From the NCBI GenBank assembly GCA_014872815.1, contig WKFK01000014.1, positions 248,001 through 312,000 on the forward strand: a stretch of DNA of 64,000 nucleotides. The letters are read 5' to 3'. Numbering within the stretch: the stretch's first letter is position 1; every line of letters begins with the position of its first letter. This DNA comes from Paracoccaceae bacterium. GTDB taxonomy: Bacteria; Pseudomonadota; Alphaproteobacteria; Rhodobacterales; Rhodobacteraceae. Positions 38,890 through 49,445 of this stretch are shown one piece after another. The notes beneath the pieces were generated by a model. That model was not told the DNA's origin and ran no database searches. It saw only the letters and a program-made list of their open reading frames with translations. A program made the position numbers and the translations under genes.

Positions 38890-40004
38890 TGGGTCGCCCG
38901 CCTGCGCCAGTTCAGAGGATGGGCGGAGATGTAGAGCAGCACGCCTGCAACAACAAAGCCCAGTGCGCTGGGGATGTACATGATCGGCCAAAGATCCGGG
39001 TTGGCGCGCACAGGATCTGAGATCGCGTTTTTCATCGCTTCCAGAATGATGAGAATGACAAAGGCTGCAATGATCTGTCGCCAAACACCGAAGCGACTAA
39101 ATCCGCCCACAAGCAACATCGCAAAACCTATCAAGGCAAAACTGATTGTGGACAGTGGCATTGCAAAACGTTCGTGCAATTCCTCGGTAATGCCGCCGAC
39201 GCTTTCCCCGGTTACTTCTGCAACAGCGTCGACTTTGCCGAGGATGTCCCATGATGAAAAATGCTTGGCCGATACGCGAGGTTTCGCGCTTGGGTCAATT
39301 AGGGCACTGATGTCGTAAGAGAAATCGGCAAAGGTTGTCGTCATCAATGTGTCAGTGTCATGCCGATGGAGTTGTGCCAGCCCATCCACCATAACAAGTT
39401 TGGGTCCGGTTTCGTCTTGAACCAGGTAGGCATCAGAAGCGGTGTAAGAGGTAGTGCGACCATGTGTGCGTTGGTCGGAAAGAAAAACATCCTTGAGCAC
39501 GCCATTGGGCGTGATTTCGCGGATGTAGAAAGTGACGCCATCAGCAGGATGCAAAAATGTGCCATCTGTCAAAAGCCGAGCCGTCACATTTTCAGTAATT
39601 TCTTTTTGTCGTTTGCTGAGTTCCGCGTTGCTTGCTGGGACCAGGAAATGCGTGAGAGCGGACAGCATGAGGGCGCAAATTAATCCGAAAACGGCCACAG
39701 GGCGCGCCAGGCGCCAAGGACTAAAACCAGTCGCCTGCATAACGGTCAGTTCACTTTCGCTGGACAAGCGGTTGGTCACATAAACGGTTCCTGCGAACAC
39801 AGCGATGGGCAGAACCAAACGGATTACGTTTGGTAGAGTTAGTACCGACAATTCCAGAAACACCGAAACGTTTTGGCCGCTGGCGATCAACTGATCAAAC
39901 AGCGACACCGCACGATTAACCCAGTAAACGGACACAAGGATCAGCGCAAAAAAACCGAACAGTGTCAGGAATTGCGACAGGATATATCTGTCGAATCTGC
40001 TCAC
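38886..40004 (-). CDS. lptF: LPS export ABC transporter permease LptF
   Basis: MSRFDRYILSQFLTLFGFFALILVSVYWVNRAVSLFDQLI. Confidence 0.9.
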   Translation of the reverse strand: MSRFDRYILSQFLTLFGFFALILVSVYWVNRAVSLFDQLIASGQNVSVFLELSVLTLPNVIRLVLPIAVFAGTVYVTNRLSSESELTVMQATGFSPWRLARPVAVFGLICALMLSALTHFLVPASNAELSKRQKEITENVTARLLTDGTFLHPADGVTFYIREITPNGVLKDVFLSDQRTHGRTTSYTASDAYLVQDETGPKLVMVDGLAQLHRHDTDTLMTTTFADFSYDISALIDPSAKPRVSAKHFSSWDILGKVDAVAEVTGESVGGITEELHERFAMPLSTISFALIGFAMLLVGGFSRFGVWRQIIAAFVILIILEAMKNAISDPVRANPDLWPIMYIPSALGFVVAGVLLYISAHPLNWRRRATQ

Positions 40005-40146
40005 CTGATAAGAATCCCCCGAACCCTATTATTGGCGGCACTTTAGGCGAAATTTTCGGGTGGTGAAACTGCTAACTGGCGAAGTGCTCTGGTCAAGCGA
40101 GCGGGTGCGCGTTAGGTGTTTGGGAACGCGATTTTGGAGGTATATT

Positions 40147-41613
40147 ATGCGCCCTGTGACGATTTCTTTTGAAGAGACCAAGCTGGATGATATTGGCAGC
40201 GTGGAGGGGCGCATTGCGGTCTTTGTACCGGCGGAAGGCAATCTGGATCAGGGCGCGCGACGCCTGAACCGCTTGACTCGTGGGGCCGTAGAACGGCTGC
40301 GGGAGGACAAGGCCGAAGAAGCCAGCCTTGGCACCGTGTTCAGCCTGTCCTATCCGGCTGGTGTGGTGGCAGAAGCTGTGGACGTGGTGATCCTGCCACG
40401 TCGCTGTTCCGTCGAAGACGCCCGCAAAGCCGGTGCTGGACTTGGGAAGGTCCGTGGCAATGCCGCGCTTACGGTTCTGGCGGGCACCAACCCAAAAGCG
40501 GCAGAAATCGCATTTGGTATCGCCATGCGCGACTATGGCTTTGACGATCACAAGACTGTAGATGCTAAAGAGGATGCCCGAGCCGTCACCATGATGGTCA
40601 GCAAGCCGGACGAGGTAGAAGCGGCAGCCGCACCACTTTTGGCCGTGGCTGAAGGCACATTTTTTACCCGCGATCTTGTAAACGAGCCTGCCAATGTGCT
40701 GACCACAACTGAGTTTGCCAATCGTCTGGTGGCGCTGAAAGACATTGGGCTTGAGGTAGAAGTCTTGGAAGAAGACAAGCTCAAGGAATTGGGCATGGGG
40801 GCGTTGTTGTCTGTTGGAGAAGGCTCGGAGAGCCCTTCAAAAGTTGCGGTGATGCAGTGGAATGGTGGCGAGAAAGATGCGGCGCCGTTGGCGCTGGTAG
40901 GCAAAGGCGTGGTGTTTGACACCGGTGGTATTTCCCTCAAGCCTGCCGCCGGTATGGAAGACATGACCATGGACATGGGCGGCGCGGGCGTTGTGGCGGG
41001 CGTGATGAAAGCTCTGGCATTGCGCAAGGCAAAAGCCAATGTGGTTGGGCTTGTCGGTCTGGTTGAAAATATGCCCTCGGGCCGCGCTACACGTCCTGGC
41101 GATGTGGTGACTTCCATGAAGGGCGACACCATTGAAGTGATCAACACCGATGCCGAGGGGCGTTTGGTTTTGTGTGACGTAATTCACTACGCGCAAGAAC
41201 GGTTTAAGCCAGCAGGCATGATCGATTTGGCCACTTTGACCGGCGCAATCATCATTGGCTTGGGTCACGAAAACGCAGGTGTGTTTTCCAACGATGACGC
41301 GCTCTGCAACGGGTTCTTGAAAGCCGCCGAAGCCGAGGGCGAAGGCGCGTGGCGGATGCCGCTCGGCAAAGGCTATGCCAAACAATTGAAGTCGCGGATT
41401 GCAGATGTGAAAAACGTTGGTGGCCGTCCGGCGGGATCAATCACCGCGGCCGAGTTCCTTCAGCGGTTTGTGCAGGACGGTACGCCCTGGATTCACCTCG
41501 ACATCGCCGGGGTGGCCAGTGTGAAAGCCGAAACCGCGCTGGCGCCAGCAGGGGCCACCGGGTGGGGTGTGAGCGCGCTGAGCCGCTTGGTTGCGGATAA
41601 GTTTGAGGGTTAA
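40147..41613 (+). CDS. pepA: Leucyl aminopeptidase (M17)
   Basis: NTDAEGRLVLCDVIHYA signature; GKGVVFDTGGISLKPAAGMEDM; SD TTTTGGAGG before ATG 40147. Confidence 0.95.
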   Translation: MRPVTISFEETKLDDIGSVEGRIAVFVPAEGNLDQGARRLNRLTRGAVERLREDKAEEASLGTVFSLSYPAGVVAEAVDVVILPRRCSVEDARKAGAGLGKVRGNAALTVLAGTNPKAAEIAFGIAMRDYGFDDHKTVDAKEDARAVTMMVSKPDEVEAAAAPLLAVAEGTFFTRDLVNEPANVLTTTEFANRLVALKDIGLEVEVLEEDKLKELGMGALLSVGEGSESPSKVAVMQWNGGEKDAAPLALVGKGVVFDTGGISLKPAAGMEDMTMDMGGAGVVAGVMKALALRKAKANVVGLVGLVENMPSGRATRPGDVVTSMKGDTIEVINTDAEGRLVLCDVIHYAQERFKPAGMIDLATLTGAIIIGLGHENAGVFSNDDALCNGFLKAAEAEGEGAWRMPLGKGYAKQLKSRIADVKNVGGRPAGSITAAEFLQRFVQDGTPWIHLDIAGVASVKAETALAPAGATGWGVSALSRLVADKFEG

Positions 41614-41616
41614 GCC

Positions 41617-42084
41617 TTGGGCGCTGCCTACTTCTACCATCTGACCCAGAATTCCATGGAGGTCACCCTGCCGCGTCTTTTGGAAAAGGCGCGCGGGGCC
41701 GGGTGGAAGATTGTCGTGCGGGGGCGGGATGAAGGCCGGATGGATTGGCTTGATCAAAAACTGTGGGCGTTGGGGGACACAAGTTTTCTCGCCCATGGTA
41801 TGGCTGGCGGGCCGCATGATGCGTTGCAGCCGGTGTTGCTGACCACATCGACGGATGTACCCGATGCCGTTGGCTGCGTGATGAGCGTGGACGGGGCGGG
41901 TGTGAGCGCAGAAGAGGTCAATGCAGTGGAGCGGGTGTGCATCCTATTTGACGGGCACGACCCGGAGGCGGTGCAACATGCGCGAGGACAGTGGAAAGCA
42001 CTGACCGATGCGGGCTGTGCGGCGCAGTACTGGTCCGAAGAGACCGGAAATTGGCAGAAAAAGGCTGAATCCGGAGGTGGTTAG
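41617..42084 (+). CDS. holC: DNA polymerase III subunit chi
   Basis: GAAYFYHLTQNSMEVTLPRLLEKARGAGWKIVVRGRDEGRMDWLDQKLWALGDTSFLAHG; TTG start. Confidence 0.9.
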   Translation: MGAAYFYHLTQNSMEVTLPRLLEKARGAGWKIVVRGRDEGRMDWLDQKLWALGDTSFLAHGMAGGPHDALQPVLLTTSTDVPDAVGCVMSVDGAGVSAEEVNAVERVCILFDGHDPEAVQHARGQWKALTDAGCAAQYWSEETGNWQKKAESGGG

Positions 42085-42093
42085 GCGTCGAAT

Positions 42094-42675
42094 CTAACGT
42101 GTTAGGATAAGCTTGCTGCCTGTGATGGTGATTTGATCGAAGAGTTGGAGATAGCTCATGCCCAGGAGGGATTGGCCCATCTCTCCTTCGTTGACGCTGG
42201 CTCGGACATTTGTGTCAACATAGCCCCCCAAAGCCACTTCCTCCAAACGGACCGGTGCGGTGCGCACTTCGCCATTGGCGGTCATCGCGCGGCCAAAGTA
42301 GGGCAGGTTGTCTGGGTCCACACCAGCGCGGCGGGCATCGGCTTGTGTCAGCACCACATCGGTGGCACCGGTATCAACGACAAAATACACCTCCGCTCCG
42401 TTCACGGACAGCGTGGCATAGTAGTGCCCGTCATTGCTGCGTGGAATTTCGATACGACCTTCGTCAGCTAAGACCACCTGAGTGGGTGTCACAGTGCTGC
42501 GGATATCTTCCCACATGCCCACCACGGCGATGGCGCCAAGAAAGATCAGCGCCCAAATGGCGCCGTAACGCAGGGTTTGACCGAGATTGATGCGGCCGGA
42601 CCCGATGGTCCAGATCAGCACCATGACCAGCAAAAGCAGAAGATAGGCGAGGTTGCCAAAGGAGATGTCGTCCAT
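42094..42675 (-). CDS. Retropepsin-like aspartic protease (TIGR02281 / clan AA)
   Basis: VNGAEVYFVVDTGATDVVLTQADARRAG; one N-terminal TM segment. Confidence 0.85.
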   Translation of the reverse strand: MDDISFGNLAYLLLLLVMVLIWTIGSGRINLGQTLRYGAIWALIFLGAIAVVGMWEDIRSTVTPTQVVLADEGRIEIPRSNDGHYYATLSVNGAEVYFVVDTGATDVVLTQADARRAGVDPDNLPYFGRAMTANGEVRTAPVRLEEVALGGYVDTNVRASVNEGEMGQSLLGMSYLQLFDQITITGSKLILTR

Positions 42676-42679
42676 GTGT

Positions 42680-43303
42680 TCAGCCCATAAACCCGAAGTC
42701 TTTCAGCCCATCCAGAATAAACTGCACCGACAGTGCAGCCAGCAACATGCCAAGTAAGCGCGTGATCACAGTAATTCCAGTACGGCCCAGCAAACGCTCA
42801 AAAAAGCCGGAAGTCAGGAAAAGGCAGAACACTATGGCCAGAACGAGAGCCGCAACGCCCAGAACAGCCAAAGTGGCCTGAACGCCAGAATCTTGACCTG
42901 CCAGAAGGATTACCGAGGTGATGGCACCGGGGCCTGCAAGCAAGGGAATGGACAGTGGAAAGATGGACGGATCAGGATAGTCTTCTTCGGCTTCTTCCGC
43001 CTGATCTTCCCGGCGTTTGGTGCGGCGTTCAAACAACATGTCAAAAGCGGTCACAAAAAGCAAAATGCCGCCGGCAATACGAAAGGCTGGCATTGAGATT
43101 CCGATGCCACCGAGCACGGCTTCTCCGAGAAAGCCAAACACAGACAAGATAACAAAGGCTGTCACACAAGCGCGGATTGCGATCTTGCGCCGCTCCTTCG
43201 CGGGAACGCCTTGAGTGAGCGAGATAAAGATCGGAAACAACCCAATTGGGTCGATGATCACAAAAAGCGTCACAAAAGCCGTGATGAAGGCGGCGCTATC
43301 CAT
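42680..43303 (-). CDS. MarC family membrane protein
   Basis: FVTLFVIIDPIGLFPIFISLTQG...AFRIAGGILLFVTAFDMLF...PLLAGPGAITSVILLA. Confidence 0.9.
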   Translation of the reverse strand: MDSAAFITAFVTLFVIIDPIGLFPIFISLTQGVPAKERRKIAIRACVTAFVILSVFGFLGEAVLGGIGISMPAFRIAGGILLFVTAFDMLFERRTKRREDQAEEAEEDYPDPSIFPLSIPLLAGPGAITSVILLAGQDSGVQATLAVLGVAALVLAIVFCLFLTSGFFERLLGRTGITVITRLLGMLLAALSVQFILDGLKDFGFMG

Positions 43304-43345
43304 GGTAAGTTTAGGTTCCTGTCAGTGGTGAAACAGACGCTACGC

Positions 43346-45196
43346 TCAGGCTTCGGCTTTTTCCAGCTTTTCCAGCGCCTTCATCCAAAGATCTTCGGCA
43401 CGGTCCTGAGCATCCCGGACTTCGGCGTATTTCTTTTGCCAGACTTCCATTTCGCCGAGTTTCTCGTCTTCATACAGCGAAGGATCAGCCAATTTCTTGG
43501 CCAGTTTGTCGGCCATGTCATTGAGTTTCTCGACACGCTGTTCGGATTTGCGTACCTCGGCCCGCAAGGCAAGGATATCATCCCGGCTGGCGCGCTTGGG
43601 GGCTGGTTTGGCTTTCGGTTTGGAGCTGACCGGCTTGTCGGCTGTCAGCAGCAACTTACGATAGGCCTGAAGGTCTTCCTCATATGGCTTCACTGTGCCG
43701 TCTTTGACCAGCCACAGGCGATCCGCCACCAAAGTCAGCAGGTGCATGTCATGGCTGACCAAAATCACGGCACCGGAATAGGCGGTGAGGGCCTCGACCA
43801 GCGCTTCACGGCTTTCGATGTCGAGGTGGTTGGTGGGTTCGTCGAGGATCAAGAGATGCGGTGCGTCCAAAGTGGCCAGCAACAGGGACAGGCGGGCTTT
43901 CTGACCACCGGATAGGCGGCCCACTTCGGTTTCTGCCTGTGCGGCGCCAAGACCGAACCCTGCTAAGCGGGCACGCAGACGTGCCTGTCCCTCAGCTGGG
44001 CGTTCCCGCATTAGGTGCTGGATGGGAGTTTCGTCGACGTAAAGTTCATCTACTTGGTGCTGGGCAAAGAAGCCGATGCGCAGCTTGGAGGAGGTTGTGA
44101 ACTTGCCGCTCATAGGCTGCAGACGGCTAGAAAGCAGTTTCGCCAGTGTCGACTTACCCTGACCGTTTTTGCCCAAAAGCGCGATGCGATCATCCTGATC
44201 AATGCGCAGGTTCAGGTTCTTGAGCACCACTGTGTCGCCATAGCCAGTGGAGCCACCTTCGATGGCGATGATCGGCGGAGAAAGCTCTTCCGGCTTGGGG
44301 AAAGTGAACACCACACGTGCCGCATCTTCTGGCGCCGTGATCGGTGTCATTTTTTCCAACATCTTCACGCGGCTCTGGGCTTGTTTGGCTTTGGAGGCCT
44401 TGGCTTTGAAGCGGTCCACGAAGGCTTGCAGGTGTTCGCGTTGCGCTTGTTGTTTCTTGGCCGCAGCGGCCTGTACGGCGCGTTGTTCCGCGCGTTGCTT
44501 TGCGAACTGATCATAGGTGCCGGTGTAGTAGGCCAGCTTGCGCTCATCCAAATGCAGGATTGCACCAACGGAACGGTTGAGCAACTCTCGGTCGTGCGAG
44601 ATGATCAGTACCGTGTGGGGATATTTGACCAGATAGTTTTCAAGCCAAAGCGCGCCCTCGAGATCGAGGTAGTTGGTGGGTTCGTCAAGCAGTAGGTAGT
44701 CCGGCTGCGAGAACAGCACTGCCGCCAGAGCCACACGCATACGCCAGCCGCCGGAATAGGCGGAGCAGGGCAGTTGTTGGTCCTCATGGTCAAAACCTAG
44801 GCCTTTGAGGATGGAGGCGGCGCGGGCCTCGGCGCTCCAAGCGTCAATGTCGCTTAGGCGAGTCTGGATCTCCGCGATGCGATTGGAATCAGTGGCGGTT
44901 TCAGACTCGGCCAGCAAGGCCGCCCGTTCGGTGTCTGCCGCCAGCACAGTGTCGATCAGCGACACTTCGTTGGAGGGCACCTCCTGCGCAACGCCGCCAA
45001 TTCGAGCGCGCTGGGGCAGGGTGATGTTGCCGCCTTCCAAGGACAACTCCCCGCGGATCAGGCGAAAAAGCGTGGTTTTGCCTGCGCCATTGCGGCCAAT
45101 CAAACCCACTTTGTGGCCGGTGGGAATCGTTGCAGAAGCGCCCTCAAATAAGGGGCGGCCTTCGACGGAATAGGAGATGTCTGAAATCTTAAGCAT
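43346..45196 (-). CDS. ABC-F family ATP-binding protein (Uup/YheS-like)
   Basis: Two ABC cassettes ([28 protein letters not shown]), linker, [32 protein letters not shown]; no TM segments. Confidence 0.92.
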   Translation of the reverse strand: MLKISDISYSVEGRPLFEGASATIPTGHKVGLIGRNGAGKTTLFRLIRGELSLEGGNITLPQRARIGGVAQEVPSNEVSLIDTVLAADTERAALLAESETATDSNRIAEIQTRLSDIDAWSAEARAASILKGLGFDHEDQQLPCSAYSGGWRMRVALAAVLFSQPDYLLLDEPTNYLDLEGALWLENYLVKYPHTVLIISHDRELLNRSVGAILHLDERKLAYYTGTYDQFAKQRAEQRAVQAAAAKKQQAQREHLQAFVDRFKAKASKAKQAQSRVKMLEKMTPITAPEDAARVVFTFPKPEELSPPIIAIEGGSTGYGDTVVLKNLNLRIDQDDRIALLGKNGQGKSTLAKLLSSRLQPMSGKFTTSSKLRIGFFAQHQVDELYVDETPIQHLMRERPAEGQARLRARLAGFGLGAAQAETEVGRLSGGQKARLSLLLATLDAPHLLILDEPTNHLDIESREALVEALTAYSGAVILVSHDMHLLTLVADRLWLVKDGTVKPYEEDLQAYRKLLLTADKPVSSKPKAKPAPKRASRDDILALRAEVRKSEQRVEKLNDMADKLAKKLADPSLYEDEKLGEMEVWQKKYAEVRDAQDRAEDLWMKALEKLEKAEA

Positions 45197-45329
45197 GGGG
45201 CGGGTGTGGCGCAGTATTGCGACGGCGTCAATCATCGCTTTTCAAGTCCTCAAACCCATGGTATCGGAGCGCCAATTCGAATGCTGGCCAGACGTGGTGT
45301 CTGGCCCTCACTTTAATGGAGATACAGAC

Positions 45330-45752
45330 ATGGCTCTGGAACGCACCTTCTCGATCATCAAACCTGATGCCACCCGCCGCAACCTGACCGGCGCGATCAA
45401 CGCCAAGTTCGAAGAAGCTGGCCTGCGCATCGTCGCACAGAAGCGCATCCACCTGACCAAAGAGCAAGCTGGCGTTTTCTACGCTGTGCATGCCGAGCGT
45501 CCATTCTACGACGAACTGTGCGAGTTCATGGCGTCCGCGCCAATCGTTGCTCAGGTTCTGGAAGGTGAAGGTGCAATCGCGAAGAACCGCGAAGTTATGG
45601 GCGCAACCAACCCAGCCGACGCAGCGCCAGGCACCATCCGTGCAGAATTCGCTGAATCTGTTGGCGAAAACTCCGTACACGGTTCTGACGCTCCAGAAAC
45701 CGCTGCGGTAGAAATCGCATACTTCTTCTCCGGTCTGGAGCTGGTAGGCTAA
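45330..45752 (+). CDS. ndk: Nucleoside diphosphate kinase
   Basis: [38 protein letters not shown]...[12 protein letters not shown]. Confidence 0.97.
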   Translation: MALERTFSIIKPDATRRNLTGAINAKFEEAGLRIVAQKRIHLTKEQAGVFYAVHAERPFYDELCEFMASAPIVAQVLEGEGAIAKNREVMGATNPADAAPGTIRAEFAESVGENSVHGSDAPETAAVEIAYFFSGLELVG

Positions 45753-45779
45753 GCCAACCGGTTTTTTGATCATTTCTTA

Positions 45780-45818
45780 AGGGGCCTGCCAGTTGCGCGG
45801 GCCCCTATTTTCTTGCCT
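45780..45818 (+). terminator. Rho-independent terminator of ndk
   Basis: AGGGGCCTGC-cagtt-GCGCGGGCCCCT followed by ATTTTCTT. Confidence 0.7.
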
Positions 45819-45897
45819 GAACCTTTAAAGCCAGACACGTTAGGATTGTTCGAGTTGTGTTGGGTTGTTTCTAAAAGGGAATTGGGGAGATTTTACC

Positions 45898-46506
45898 GTG
45901 AAGTATCACGACAATCATTGCACCATAAAAGGCAATGGATTGAAGGCTGTCAAATATGTCTCGGGTAGCTTTGAAATGACGGATGGACAAAAGAAGAAAG
46001 GCAAGCCGAAAGTTTACCAAACGGTCTTTAAGGAAACTCTGCCTGAGGTTTTCGATCATGTTTGGTATTTTAAAGTAACTTGCGGCCGCAAAGGATCTGA
46101 AGATGTCCGAGATGATTTCTTTGACTACAGCTTTGATCGTTCTGAGCAGCAGTGCATGGCACCATGTGCCTACGATGGGGCCGAGAAGTGGATTTCCGGG
46201 CACACAATGACGCATTCACCAAAAACGATGAACTTCTTCTGCAAGCTTGAGCTTACAATGTCCAATGATGAAGTGGTCCCAGTATTGCTCGGGCAAGCAG
46301 GCCGATTTGGCGAAATGAATACGCAAAATGTTTGGTTGATGCGGGGACCGGATTTATGTTTGAACGTGCACCCAAACAGGGTAACAAACGGGTTTTGTAT
46401 TGAGACACCGGACGAAAGCACCTGGGCGACAGGCGGATTGGGTCGCAAGCACTATGCGCTGGCCCCTTCTGATGAGTGTTTTGAAGTGATTGATAGGGCT
46501 TTATGA
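45898..46506 (+). CDS. Hypothetical protein, no family recognised
   Basis: About 200 aa open frame; GTG start at 45898 (VKYHDNHCTIKGNGLKAVKYVSGSF...) with upstream GGGGAG; no signal or TM; Cys/His-rich. Confidence 0.65.
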   Translation: MKYHDNHCTIKGNGLKAVKYVSGSFEMTDGQKKKGKPKVYQTVFKETLPEVFDHVWYFKVTCGRKGSEDVRDDFFDYSFDRSEQQCMAPCAYDGAEKWISGHTMTHSPKTMNFFCKLELTMSNDEVVPVLLGQAGRFGEMNTQNVWLMRGPDLCLNVHPNRVTNGFCIETPDESTWATGGLGRKHYALAPSDECFEVIDRAL

Positions 46507-46836
46507 CCGCTGGGAGGGGCGTACTCCAATCTCGTTCATAAGGCGCTCAAACCTACTTAGATTTTCATCATGGGACTTGGCCTTGAGCGCGTCGAACCTC
46601 TTGCGCAGGGCGTCTTTTTCTTTGCCCTTACAGTCGTTCCAGGGGCGGCCTTGCAGACCCATCACCAAAACGTAGTAACCAATGAAATGCGGTTTTGTGC
46701 CGGTCTTGAGCAGGCGGGCGTAGGTTTCATCCGCGCCCAGCGTGCGGACTTCTTCCGCAGTGTGGATACCGGCGCGGGCGCAGGCCTCTTCATAGGCTGG
46801 GCCCAGGTTGCGAATGCTGGAAACTGGTTCTGACAT
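46501..46836 (-). CDS. TfoX C-terminal (helix-hairpin-helix) domain protein
   Basis: SSIRNLGPAYEEACARAGIHTAEEVRTLGADETYARLLKTGTKPHFIGYYVLVMGLQGRPWNDC. Confidence 0.85.
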   Translation of the reverse strand: MSEPVSSIRNLGPAYEEACARAGIHTAEEVRTLGADETYARLLKTGTKPHFIGYYVLVMGLQGRPWNDCKGKEKDALRKRFDALKAKSHDENLSRFERLMNEIGVRPSQRS

Positions 46837-46908
46837 GGCGGCACATTAAACCGCCTGGTCCGGCAGGGGCAAGCGATGCCGTCAGCATTCTGAGTGCGAA
46901 ATCGGCGG

Positions 46909-47007
46909 TTAGATCATCGCCCAATCGCTGAAGATTGGTGTGTTGCTCGGCGCAGGCTTTGACTGCTTTTCCGGCTTGCGTGGCTGGTCTTTTTTGGACT
47001 GTGACAT
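46909..47007 (-). CDS. Putative 32-aa small protein MSQSKKDQPRKPEKQSKPAPSNTPIFSDWAMI
   Basis: Manual translation; strong SD AAAGGAGGCACACTATG. Below the ORF-track length cutoff. Confidence 0.55.
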   Translation of the reverse strand: MSQSKKDQPRKPEKQSKPAPSNTPIFSDWAMI

Positions 47008-47438
47008 AGTGTGCCTCCTTTGATGACATGCCAGCACATCTCCCTTTCCCAAATATGGAGAGCGCTGCTCAATGTCTGAATGATTTTAAGTATCAAGGTG
47101 CGGTGGTGATGCCGGAAATGGGGCGTTTTTGTGCGGATCGGCTAAGAGTTGAGGCAAAGGAGATTAGGGTTTGTCAGAGTTTGATTGTGATTGGAATAGT
47201 GCGTGAGGTTGATTTTTTGTACGTATTTCATGTGGTTGGATTCTCTTCTTCATGTAATCTCGCCGGCTTTCGCTAAGGGAATATGAGGGTTTTGAGGTTG
47301 TTTCTCTTGCGCTTCGATCGCGTTATTGGCTTTGATGGACTTAAGTGATTTGAATAGATTTGTTGGGAATTCCACCACGCGATGATCTGCGATTGTGCGG
47401 AAAATTGCGGCATCACAACGATGGATTGGACGATTAAG

Positions 47439-47696
47439 ATGGCCACAAAAGCAGAGTTGGAAGCGGAGCTGAAGCAACTGCGGGCGGAGTTGTCGGAGCG
47501 GGATGCAGCGTTGGATGCTGCGAAAGCCTCTAGAACGGACGCAGATCATGAAACTGAGTTGGAGGACGACTCGCCGAGTTTAGAAACCGACATCGGCGAA
47601 ATTCTGGCCGAGTTGGAAGAATTTCCCCATAAACAGCCATTGATGTTTGCGCTGGGGGCTTTTGCCGTGGGCTACCTGATTGGCCGGATGAAATAG
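47439..47696 (+). CDS. ElaB/YqjD-like (DUF883-type) membrane-anchored small protein
   Basis: MATKAELEAELKQLRAELSERDAALDAAK... with C-terminal TM PLMFALGAFAVGYLIGRMK. Confidence 0.6.
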   Translation: MATKAELEAELKQLRAELSERDAALDAAKASRTDADHETELEDDSPSLETDIGEILAELEEFPHKQPLMFALGAFAVGYLIGRMK

Positions 47697-47706
47697 GAGC
47701 AGGACA

Positions 47707-48180
47707 ATGAGCAATCGAATTTCGCGCAATATATCCATCATCCTCCGCTCCGAAAGATTGATCGCGCAACGGCATCTTGCTGTGTTGCGGCGTCAGACCG
47801 GCTTGATGGTGATGGCATTGGTTGTGTCGGGCATTGGGCTGGTGATGTTGAACGTGGCCGGATTCTTTGCGTTGGAAGAGGTGATGACACCGGCAGCAGC
47901 AGCCTTGATTGTTGGCGTGGTGAACTTTGTGCTCGCGGGGCTGTTTGTGGCTCTGGCAGCGTCCAAATCTGGCATCGATGAAGACGTCACTGCAGTCACA
48001 GAGGTGCGTGACATGGCGATTGAAGATCTGGAAGCGGAGGTGCGTCAGGCAGCGGATGAGGCCAAGTCCGCTGTGGATGCGGTGAAAGCCATGGCCGCGA
48101 ATCCCTTGGGCGGGATCGCACCAAGCGTCGCCGCTGGCATCGCCAAGGCGGTTGTAAAATCTATGAAGTCTAAAGAATAA
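47707..48180 (+). CDS. Putative YqjE/phage-holin-superfamily-like membrane protein
   Basis: Two TM segments (GLMVMALVVSGIGLVMLNVAGFFALEEV...AAAALIVGVVNFVLAGLFVALAASK), directly downstream of the YqjD-like gene. Confidence 0.6.
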   Translation: MSNRISRNISIILRSERLIAQRHLAVLRRQTGLMVMALVVSGIGLVMLNVAGFFALEEVMTPAAAALIVGVVNFVLAGLFVALAASKSGIDEDVTAVTEVRDMAIEDLEAEVRQAADEAKSAVDAVKAMAANPLGGIAPSVAAGIAKAVVKSMKSKE

Positions 48181-48202
48181 GCGGCTGAATCTGCGGACTA
48201 GC

Positions 48203-49360
48203 CTACAACGTAACGATTTTGACGTTGTTGCCTTTCGCTGCCAGAGCCACTTTGCCTTCACATAGGCGCAGCGCATCTGCGCCGAAGACCTCATGACGCC
48301 AGCCATGCAGTGCCTGCACGTCGCGGCTGCCAGACGCGAGTGCGTCCAGATCGGCAGAGGATGCGATCAGTTTGGGAGCGACGCTGGAGCTTTCGGTTTT
48401 GGCTTTCAGCAGGACACGCAACAGATCAGCCAAAGCCGGGTTCACCTGGAGCTTGTCATCGCGTTTGGGAAGGCGCGGCATCTGATCTTGGGGACACTCT
48501 TTGCCAGCTTTCACCGCGGCTAGAATGCCATCGGCAATCTCGCCCTTGCGCGCCTCGCGCAACAGTAGGCGAGAACGGCCAAGCTCGTTCATATTGCCTG
48601 GTTTGGTAGAAGCCAGCTCGACAAGAGCGTCGTCCTTGAACACACGGTTACGAGGGATGTTGCGGCTTTGGGCGTGGGCTTCACGGAATTTCGCCAACTC
48701 GCGCACGATGGCGAGAAATTTTGGCGATGTGGTGCGGGTTTTCACGCGCTTCCAGGCGTCTTCCGGATCGATGATGTAGGTTTCCGGGCGGGTCAGAAGC
48801 TGTAGCTCTTCCTCAACCCAATGGGCGCGGCCGGTTTCAGCGAGTTTGGCGGAGAGAAACTCGTAGATCTTGCGTAGGTGGGTCACGTCACCAATGGCGT
48901 AGGTTTTCTGCGCATCGGTCAATGGGCGGCGGGACCAGTCGGTGAAGCGGGAGCTTTTATCCAAGCTCTGTTTGGCAATTTTGCGCACTAATGTTTCGTA
49001 ACCTGCCTGCTCGCCAAAGCCGCAAACCATGGCGGCAACCTGCGTGTCAAACAGCGGATCGGGGAACACACCCGCTTCCACAAAGAAGATTTCCAGGTCC
49101 TGACGCGCAGCGTGGAACACCTTCACAACATTGGTGTCGCGAAAGAGCTCAAACATTGGCTCCAGGGACATGCCGTCTACCAGCGGATCGACCAGAACGG
49201 CGTTTTCTGTGCCGTCGCCAGGCATCGCCATCTGCACCAAGCAAAGCTTGGAATAGTAGGTACGCTCGCGCAGGAATTCCGTGTCGATGGTCACATAAGG
49301 CTCTTTGCGCGCCATTTCACAGAATTGCGCGAGCTCTTCGGTCGTCGTGAGGGTTTTCAT
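48203..49360 (-). CDS. rnd: Ribonuclease D
   Basis: YVTIDTEFLRERTYYSKLCLVQMA...VFHAARQDLEIFFVEAGVFPDPLFDTQVAAMVCGFGEQAGYETLV DEDD exonuclease plus HRDC region. Confidence 0.95.
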   Translation of the reverse strand: MKTLTTTEELAQFCEMARKEPYVTIDTEFLRERTYYSKLCLVQMAMPGDGTENAVLVDPLVDGMSLEPMFELFRDTNVVKVFHAARQDLEIFFVEAGVFPDPLFDTQVAAMVCGFGEQAGYETLVRKIAKQSLDKSSRFTDWSRRPLTDAQKTYAIGDVTHLRKIYEFLSAKLAETGRAHWVEEELQLLTRPETYIIDPEDAWKRVKTRTTSPKFLAIVRELAKFREAHAQSRNIPRNRVFKDDALVELASTKPGNMNELGRSRLLLREARKGEIADGILAAVKAGKECPQDQMPRLPKRDDKLQVNPALADLLRVLLKAKTESSSVAPKLIASSADLDALASGSRDVQALHGWRHEVFGADALRLCEGKVALAAKGNNVKIVTL

Positions 49361-49445
49361 ATGCAGCGTGTCTTCTTGGTGTGTTCTGTAAAGCTGTGGA
49401 TAACAGCACTACGCACAAACGTAGAGGAAAGCAATTGATCCACTC

